The position numbers were made by a program, and so were the translations under genes. A stretch of 49,788 nt of DNA, taken from assembly GCA_036010965.1 (NCBI GenBank), contig DASCMO010000047.1, forward strand, positions 1 through 49,788. The letters run 5' to 3'. Positions 41,894-47,159 of this stretch are shown here, piece after piece. Under the pieces are notes generated by a model that saw only the letters and a program-made list of their open reading frames with translations, had not been told where the DNA came from and ran no database searches. The DNA comes from GCA-2686265 sp036010965 (lineage in GTDB: Bacteria > Planctomycetota > UBA1135 > GCA-002686595). Within the stretch, counting starts at the first letter, position 1. The number at the start of each line of letters is the position of its first letter.

Positions 41894-43008
41894 TCCTCTT
41901 CTCCTCGTCCTCGGACCTGCTCGCCGTCGACATAGACGGCGACGAGTTCACTGGCGAGATCCATCGGATCTCCGCTCCACAAGAGCAGGTCGGCGTCCAG
42001 CCCGCGGTCGATGCGACCGAGGCGTCCCCCTACTCCGGCGATGGCCGCCGCGTCGCCGGTCAGAGCCGTCAGGGCCGCCGCTGGCGTCATGCCCTCGCGC
42101 ACCGCCACGGCCGCGCCGAAGCGCAGGCAGTGGGGATGGCGGCCGGGGGCGTCGAGGCCGAAGCCCAGGCGAACGCCGGCCGCCGAGAGGCTCGCGATCG
42201 AGCGCGCCCAGCGCGCGGCGTCGCCGGGGTCCGAGGGCGAGCAGACCACCGAGAGGCCGGAAGCCTTGATCTCGTCCGTGACGTCTTCGGCCCAGGAGGA
42301 GCCAAAGAGCGCTCCCCGCAGCCGATGGCGCGTGGCGAAGCCCAGGGCGCGCTGGATCTGCGAGCGCGTGCCGACCTCGAGCAGCAGCGGCAGCTCGCCG
42401 TTGGCCGCCGCGCGGAAGGCGCCCGTGGGCTCGCGCAGGCGTTCCTCGAGGGCCGCGATCGCTCCCGCGTAGCTGGTGGGGAACTCGTTCGTCTTGAGGG
42501 CGGCGGAGGAAAGGCCCAGGACGAGCTGGGCGCGGCGCCGGACGATGACGCCGCCGGTGGTCTTGACTACCGCCGTCGTGCCGGGGCACAGGATCGAGGC
42601 CGGCGGCGAGAGCACGACGGCGGTGATCCCGCAGTCGAGGCTGCGGCCGAAGTCCGGGTGGTCGGGGTTGAAGGCCGACGAAGCGTCAGCCCCGGGAAGG
42701 AACGGCCGCGTGCTGTCGAGCAGCTCGCTTCCTCCTCCCTCGAAGCCGTGCAGGGCCACCAGTCCGGGGGTGAGGGCGCCGTCGTGTTCGACGATCAGCG
42801 CTCCGGCGGGGGGCTCGAGGCCGACGCCGACTTCACGGATCACGCCGTCCTGCACCAACACGACGCCGCCGTCGAGTACGCGCCCGTCTCCGAGGTGGAC
42901 GGTGCTCGCGCGGAATACGGTGGTGCGTTCGCCCACCAGGGGCGAGTCGAGGTCGACACGGTCGCCCCCCGCACCGAGGGCCGCCATCACGATCAAGGTT
43001 TCCAGCAT
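41890..43008 (-). CDS. Amidohydrolase-like protein without HxH (array gene 2)
   Basis: A 372-residue protein, the shortest of the array. It begins MLETLIVMAALGAGGD with a weak hydrophobic leader. The metal loop is LTPGLVALHGFEGGG: one His remains but the x-His partner is missing. GITAVVLSPPAS and AGVGGRLGRIDRGLDADLLLWSGDPMDLASELVAVYVDG are the family landmarks. It starts four bases after the stop of gene 1 and overlaps gene 3 by four bases. Presumed non-classical or inactive. Confidence 0.84.
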   Translation of the reverse strand: MLETLIVMAALGAGGDRVDLDSPLVGERTTVFRASTVHLGDGRVLDGGVVLVQDGVIREVGVGLEPPAGALIVEHDGALTPGLVALHGFEGGGSELLDSTRPFLPGADASSAFNPDHPDFGRSLDCGITAVVLSPPASILCPGTTAVVKTTGGVIVRRRAQLVLGLSSAALKTNEFPTSYAGAIAALEERLREPTGAFRAAANGELPLLLEVGTRSQIQRALGFATRHRLRGALFGSSWAEDVTDEIKASGLSVVCSPSDPGDAARWARSIASLSAAGVRLGFGLDAPGRHPHCLRFGAAVAVREGMTPAAALTALTGDAAAIAGVGGRLGRIDRGLDADLLLWSGDPMDLASELVAVYVDGEQVRGRGEEE

Positions 43009-43012
43009 CGGC

Positions 43013-44482
43013 TCAGTCCTCCTGGTTGACGACCTCCCGGCCGCCGCAGATCACGTGACGAACGCGGGTGGTGGTGTCGAGCGGGTCGCCGTCGAGGACA
43101 AGCAGATCCGCGTCCTTGCCGGCCTCGACGCTCCCCAGGCGATGGCCCAGGTCGAAGGTCCGGGCAGCGCCCAGGGTGAGGGCCTCGAAGGCCGCCTCGC
43201 GCTCGAACCCGTGGGCCACGGTCAGGGCCGCGAGCAGGGGCAGGTCGCGCGTGAGTTTCTCGTCGCGGCCGCCGCTGCCGAGCAGCACGCGCACGCCTCG
43301 CTCGGCGAGCTCTCCCGCCAGTTCGAGGCCGCCGCCATCGAACTCATCGGGTCCTCCGGTGCCGCGCAGGGAGGGCCAGACGATGACCGGAATCTTGCGT
43401 TTCGCGAGCTCTTCCGCGGAGTGCAGGGCCTCCGACCCCCCGGCGATCACGAGCCGCAGGCGGTCGAACTTGGCGGTCATGGTGAGCAGGTTGCGGATCT
43501 CCGCCGCGCGGTGCACCTCGACCACGAGCGGGACGATGCCGTCGGCGATCAGGGCCAGGGCTTCCTTCTCGTCATCGATCTTGGGGGCCTTGGGCTTCTT
43601 GTCCTCCTTGTACTTCTCCTCCTTGAGCTCCTCGCCCTCCTCCTCGGCCTCCTTGACCTTCTTGTCGCGGGCCTTCTTGGCCTTCTTGAAGTCCTTCTCG
43701 ATCTCCTTGACCTGCTCGGCGATGGTCAGCTCCCAGGCCTCGAGTTCATGGCGGTATTCGACCTGCCCCTCGAGGTAGGCGCGCCCTGTCTCGACCATCG
43801 AGGCGACGCGCTCGATCTGGGAGAGGCGGTCGAAGGGATCGGCGGCGCGGGCGCCGGAGATCATCACGAAGGAGCCGTCGGACATCTGGCTGAACTGCCC
43901 GCCACCGTCCACCGAGAGGCCGACCGCCATGGAGAGGTTGGCCTGGTCGTTCAGCAAGGCATCGAGGGCAGAGAGATCGGGGTCGAGGCGTACCACGACG
44001 CCGATGCCCCCGACCGCCGCCGCCTGGCCGCCCTGGAGTCGCACGCTGGTGACGCCGGCGGCCAGGGCCTCGGCTCGCAGGTGGTCGGCACCGTGGACGT
44101 TTAGCCCATCGGCGGTGCGGGTCGCGGCGTCCGGACCCCTCTCGCCCAGGACGTTCGCGTCGAGGCCGAGAGCCGACCAGGGATCGAGGAAGCCCGCGCA
44201 GCACACAGCGCCCTCGATCTCGCGCGCCCCTTCGGGCACGGCGATGTCGCTCCCGACCGCTTCGATCACCCCGTCGCGCACGAGCACGATCGCGTCTGTG
44301 AGGGTCTCGCCGGGGCGCACGATCACGCGCGCGGCGTGGATCGCCAGGATATTTGCGTCATCGTTCCGCGACCCGGACACCAGGGGATTTCCGCCTGCCT
44401 TTGGACTCACCGCGGCGGATCCGGCCAGGCCGGCCCCCAGGGCGACGCCCCCCATCAAGAGCCAGCTGACGACTGTCTTCAT
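43013..44482 (-). CDS. Amidohydrolase-like protein without HxH, coiled-coil insert (array gene 1)
   Basis: First gene of the array, 489 residues. The start at 44482 has AAGGGGAACGA directly before the ATG and gives a leader (MKTVVSWLLMGGVALGAGLA). The metal loop is VCCAGFLDPWSALGLDANVL with no HxH. A charged helix (VKEIEKDFKKAKKARDKKVK, then EAEEEGEELKEEKYKEDKKP) follows at about residues 250-300. The closing motif TFDLGHRLGSVEAGKDADLLVLDGDPLDTTTRV is conserved. Its promoter should lie in the 400 bases upstream, which are shared with the divergent hypothetical gene. Confidence 0.86.
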   Translation of the reverse strand: MKTVVSWLLMGGVALGAGLAGSAAVSPKAGGNPLVSGSRNDDANILAIHAARVIVRPGETLTDAIVLVRDGVIEAVGSDIAVPEGAREIEGAVCCAGFLDPWSALGLDANVLGERGPDAATRTADGLNVHGADHLRAEALAAGVTSVRLQGGQAAAVGGIGVVVRLDPDLSALDALLNDQANLSMAVGLSVDGGGQFSQMSDGSFVMISGARAADPFDRLSQIERVASMVETGRAYLEGQVEYRHELEAWELTIAEQVKEIEKDFKKAKKARDKKVKEAEEEGEELKEEKYKEDKKPKAPKIDDEKEALALIADGIVPLVVEVHRAAEIRNLLTMTAKFDRLRLVIAGGSEALHSAEELAKRKIPVIVWPSLRGTGGPDEFDGGGLELAGELAERGVRVLLGSGGRDEKLTRDLPLLAALTVAHGFEREAAFEALTLGAARTFDLGHRLGSVEAGKDADLLVLDGDPLDTTTRVRHVICGGREVVNQED

Positions 44483-44885
44483 TCGTTCCCCTTCGCTCGC
44501 TTCTCGGGATCGTTCGGATGGGCTTCGCCCGAATGGACGTCGCCTGGACAAGAATCGCCCGGGCAGCAGCCCGGGCCAGTGAAAGACCGCGCCCCGCGGG
44601 CCGCACAACCTCGGGGACGCCGCAATGATAGGTCATGGGAACGCCGACCTGCACTGTGCTCTGGACCGAACCGACCAACTGCAGGAGTTCCGAGCGCCCC
44701 CCTGGGGGGAGGCCCCTGCTGCCCGCAGCCCCTGCGGCGAGGCCCAAAGGGCTCCTTGCGTACCGTGGCCCCGTTCGTTTGAGAGTCTGCAGGGAAAAGC
44801 AGCGCTTTTTACGGACAGCAACATTCGGATTGGCCCGGGACCTCGGCTGTCCAGTTTCGGCTCGTATTCACTGACGCCCACAGCC
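44483..44885. other. Intergenic region between divergent genes
   Basis: About 400 bases between array gene 1 and the hypothetical gene at 44886. An open frame from 44625 reaches the hypothetical gene, but its first 87 codons look non-coding (Cys/Pro/Arg-rich, no domain). At 44795-44810 there is a short AAAAGC/GCTTTT hairpin ending in T5, too weak to call a terminator with confidence. No promoter is evident by eye. Confidence 0.4.
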
Positions 44886-45362
44886 TTGCACCCTTCTCTT
44901 CTCGAACCAGACTACTGGCGTAAGCGCCTGGAACTACAGAGGTTGGTGCGGCATGGCTTGCTCACCTTGCCACGCCCCGACCTCTCCTCACGCACCCTGG
45001 AGGTCCTGGAAATCAAGTTCAGAGCCCACGACGGGGTGCGTCTATGGGGATTGATGGGCCGCTGTCGGCTGTTGCAGGGCGAGCTTCCTGCGCGCCTGCG
45101 GGTCGTCGGCCCGGCGGAACCAGCGGCGATCGCGGAGCGCGACGTCGAGGGTGGATTCGTCGAGTTCGTGCTCCAGGAGCCGCCGGGGCGCCGTCTCGAG
45201 GATCGGGTGCTGGATGTGGTTCGCCTGTGTCAGCTCGCCGCGTCGATGGGCGGCGTCGATACCTCCCGCATCGAGCTCGGTGACGGGCGCGAGCGTCCCG
45301 CTCCCGACGAGTTCCTGATCGCCGCCCGCCTGCGCGAGGGTGGTCTGCTCGCCACGGACTGA
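44886..45362 (+). CDS. Hypothetical protein
   Basis: The credible part begins near 44886 (TTG; LHPSLLEPDYWRKRLELQRL) and runs to 45362, about 158 residues. The start is uncertain: no ATG or Shine-Dalgarno is near, and an ATG at 44625 would add 87 poor-quality residues. The segment LEVLEIKFRAHDGVRLWGLMGRC looks like the start of an alpha/beta hydrolase or acetylxylan-esterase-like region, but no catalytic part follows. The rest (FVEFVLQEPPGRRLEDRVLDVVRLCQLA) is not recognised. It converges with deoC. Confidence 0.5.
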   Translation: MHPSLLEPDYWRKRLELQRLVRHGLLTLPRPDLSSRTLEVLEIKFRAHDGVRLWGLMGRCRLLQGELPARLRVVGPAEPAAIAERDVEGGFVEFVLQEPPGRRLEDRVLDVVRLCQLAASMGGVDTSRIELGDGRERPAPDEFLIAARLREGGLLATD

Positions 45363-45434
45363 CCCGCCCGGGGGCCGATCGCGGCCCTCCTCGCCGAGCA
45401 GGTGACGGTGGGGTCCAAACTCCCTGGCTCGGGG

Positions 45435-46277
45435 CTATCCCTCGACGATGGCGACCGAAGCGGAGGCGCCGATGCGGGTCGCGCCGGCGGCGATCATGGC
45501 CCGCGCCTGCTCCGTGTCGCGGACGCCGCCGGAGGCCTTGACGCCCATCACCGGGCCCACGACGCGCCGCATCAGGTTCACGTCCTCCGCCGTGGCGCCG
45601 CCCTTCGAGAAGCCCGTCGAGGTCTTGACGAAGTCCGCCCCGGCTCGCTTGCAGAGCTCGCAGGCGCGGACCTTCTCAGCGTCGGTCAACAAAGCGGTCT
45701 CGAGGATCACCTTCAGCTTGGCTCCGAGCTTGTGGCAGACCTCGGCCACGCCAGCAACATCGCGGCGCACGAACTCGTCGTCGCCCGACTTCAAGGCGCC
45801 GATGTTCATCACCATGTCCACCTCGCAGGCCCCGTCTTCGATGGCGCGCCGGGCCTCGTAGACCTTGACTTCCGGCGCGACTGCGCCGAGCGGGAAGCCG
45901 ACCACGGTGCAGACGAGGGTGGGGAATCCGTCCAGGATCTCGGCGCAGCGCTTGACCCACACGCCGTTGACGCAGACCGACGCGAAGGAGTGCTCGCGCG
46001 CCTCGTCGCACAAGTGGTCGACCTCTTCGGCGGTGGCGTCGGGCTTGAGCAGGGTGTGGTCAATGAATCCGCCCAGGCCCGAGAGGCCGGCGGCGTCGGG
46101 GGTGCAGACGCCAACCCGGCATGCGCCGGCGTCGAGCACACCCTGGACGTTCTCGGGGCACAGCTCGACACTGATCGAGGTGCATCCCCAGGCGCCGTAG
46201 TGCACCCCTTCGGATCCGCTCTCCAGGATCTGGCGCGCGATCTCGGTCAAGATCTCTTCCAGCCGTTCGGGGTTCAC
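45435..46277 (-). CDS. deoC: Deoxyribose-phosphate aldolase with N-terminal extension
   Basis: DeoC-family class I aldolase, 280 residues; it cleaves 2-deoxyribose 5-phosphate to glyceraldehyde 3-phosphate and acetaldehyde, or a related sugar phosphate. The Schiff-base Lys218 is in FVKTSTGF, Lys247 in GVKASGGVR, and FIDHTLLKPD opens the barrel at about residue 71. The roughly 70 residues before this are extra: a predicted amphipathic helix (PERLEEILTEIARQILES) and a Cys-containing segment. Such short N-terminal helices are typical of bacterial-microcompartment cargo. GTG start at 46277, four bases after the stop of rpiB, with AAGGGAG upstream, so the two are cotranscribed. Confidence 0.92.
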   Translation of the reverse strand: MNPERLEEILTEIARQILESGSEGVHYGAWGCTSISVELCPENVQGVLDAGACRVGVCTPDAAGLSGLGGFIDHTLLKPDATAEEVDHLCDEAREHSFASVCVNGVWVKRCAEILDGFPTLVCTVVGFPLGAVAPEVKVYEARRAIEDGACEVDMVMNIGALKSGDDEFVRRDVAGVAEVCHKLGAKLKVILETALLTDAEKVRACELCKRAGADFVKTSTGFSKGGATAEDVNLMRRVVGPVMGVKASGGVRDTEQARAMIAAGATRIGASASVAIVEG

Positions 46278-46281
46278 CGGC

Positions 46282-47097
46282 TCACGACTCCCTTCTCGGC
46301 AGGACGCGCAGCACGGGCCGTCCCTGCGCGGAATAGCGCGTTTCCGCGCGCGCGATCTTCTCCACGCGCCGCTCGTGTCGGCAGGCCCCTTCAGGGGTCG
46401 AGAGGAATACGCGCGCGATCTCGGCGGCTGTGTCCTCGTCGACGAAGCCCGCTCCGAGGGTCAGGACATTGGCGAAGTTGTGCTCGCGGGCGTTGGCGGC
46501 CAGGCTCGTGGAGTGGCACATGGCAGCCCGCACGCCGGGCACCTTGTTGGCCGCGATGGCGGAACCGATCCCGGCGCCGTCAATGCAGATGCCGAGGTCC
46601 GCCCGTCCATCGGCAACGGCCTCGGCGACGGCCAGGGCGAAGTCGGGGTAGTCGACCGCGTTGGCGTCGCGGGGGCCGAGGTCCAGCCGCGCGTGGCCGG
46701 ATTCGGCGAGCGACGCGAGCAGGTGCCCTTTGAGTTCGAAGCCGCCGTGGTCGCTCGCGACGGCGATCGTCAGGCGCTGACCGCCATCGACGCAGCTCCC
46801 CTGCCCCAGGCGGATGCCGCGCCGGCGGGCTTCCTCACGGGCCAGGGGTGTGGCGAGGGCGCCGGGCTCCATGGCGACCCGCGCGCCGTCGGGCAACTCG
46901 GCGATGTCGCTCGCGGACCACAGGCGCGCGCCGTGCTCGTGGCTAGGTGAGCGCGCGGCAGCGGGGCGCAGGCCTTCCCCGGCCGGGCGCAGGTCGACGT
47001 GCACGCCGCCCGCTCGCGATCTCTCCGCCGCCGATCCGCGCTCGGCATACACGCGTCCGACGACCCGACGGACGATCTCCTCCAGCGCAAAGGCCAT
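46282..47097 (-). CDS. rpiB: RpiB/LacAB-family sugar-phosphate isomerase with microcompartment-type N-terminus
   Basis: A 271-residue protein whose C-terminal part (from about residue 108) is RpiB: LTIAVASDHGGFELKGHLLA, GICIDGAGIGSAIAANKVPGVRAAMCHST and NAREHNFANVLTLGAGF. The usual C-G-T-G active-site segment is D-G-A-G here, so the catalytic Cys of E. coli RpiB is absent and the substrate may differ. The first 105 residues hold an amphipathic helix (ALEEIVRRVVGRVYAE), then ASDIAELPDGARVAMEPGALATPLAREEARRRGIRLG. That last motif (GAxxTPLAR-x-x-A-x-x-x-GI) recurs in enzymes from microcompartment operons. It leads the deoC unit. Confidence 0.88.
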   Translation of the reverse strand: MAFALEEIVRRVVGRVYAERGSAAERSRAGGVHVDLRPAGEGLRPAAARSPSHEHGARLWSASDIAELPDGARVAMEPGALATPLAREEARRRGIRLGQGSCVDGGQRLTIAVASDHGGFELKGHLLASLAESGHARLDLGPRDANAVDYPDFALAVAEAVADGRADLGICIDGAGIGSAIAANKVPGVRAAMCHSTSLAANAREHNFANVLTLGAGFVDEDTAAEIARVFLSTPEGACRHERRVEKIARAETRYSAQGRPVLRVLPRRES

Positions 47098-47159
47098 GTG
47101 ACGGCAGTGTACCCGCCCCCGTGAGCATTTCGGGCGGCCGGGTCGTTACCTTGTCGCCC

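Noticed and set aside
44795..44810. AAAAGC/GCTTTT hairpin with a T-run as an intrinsic terminator
   Set aside because: The stem is short and AT-rich with a three-base loop, and no gene in the matching orientation ends just upstream.
44625..44885. N-terminal extension of the hypothetical gene from ATG 44625
   Set aside because: The extra 87 residues have no coding-like pattern and no ribosome-binding site; the coherent part begins near 44886.
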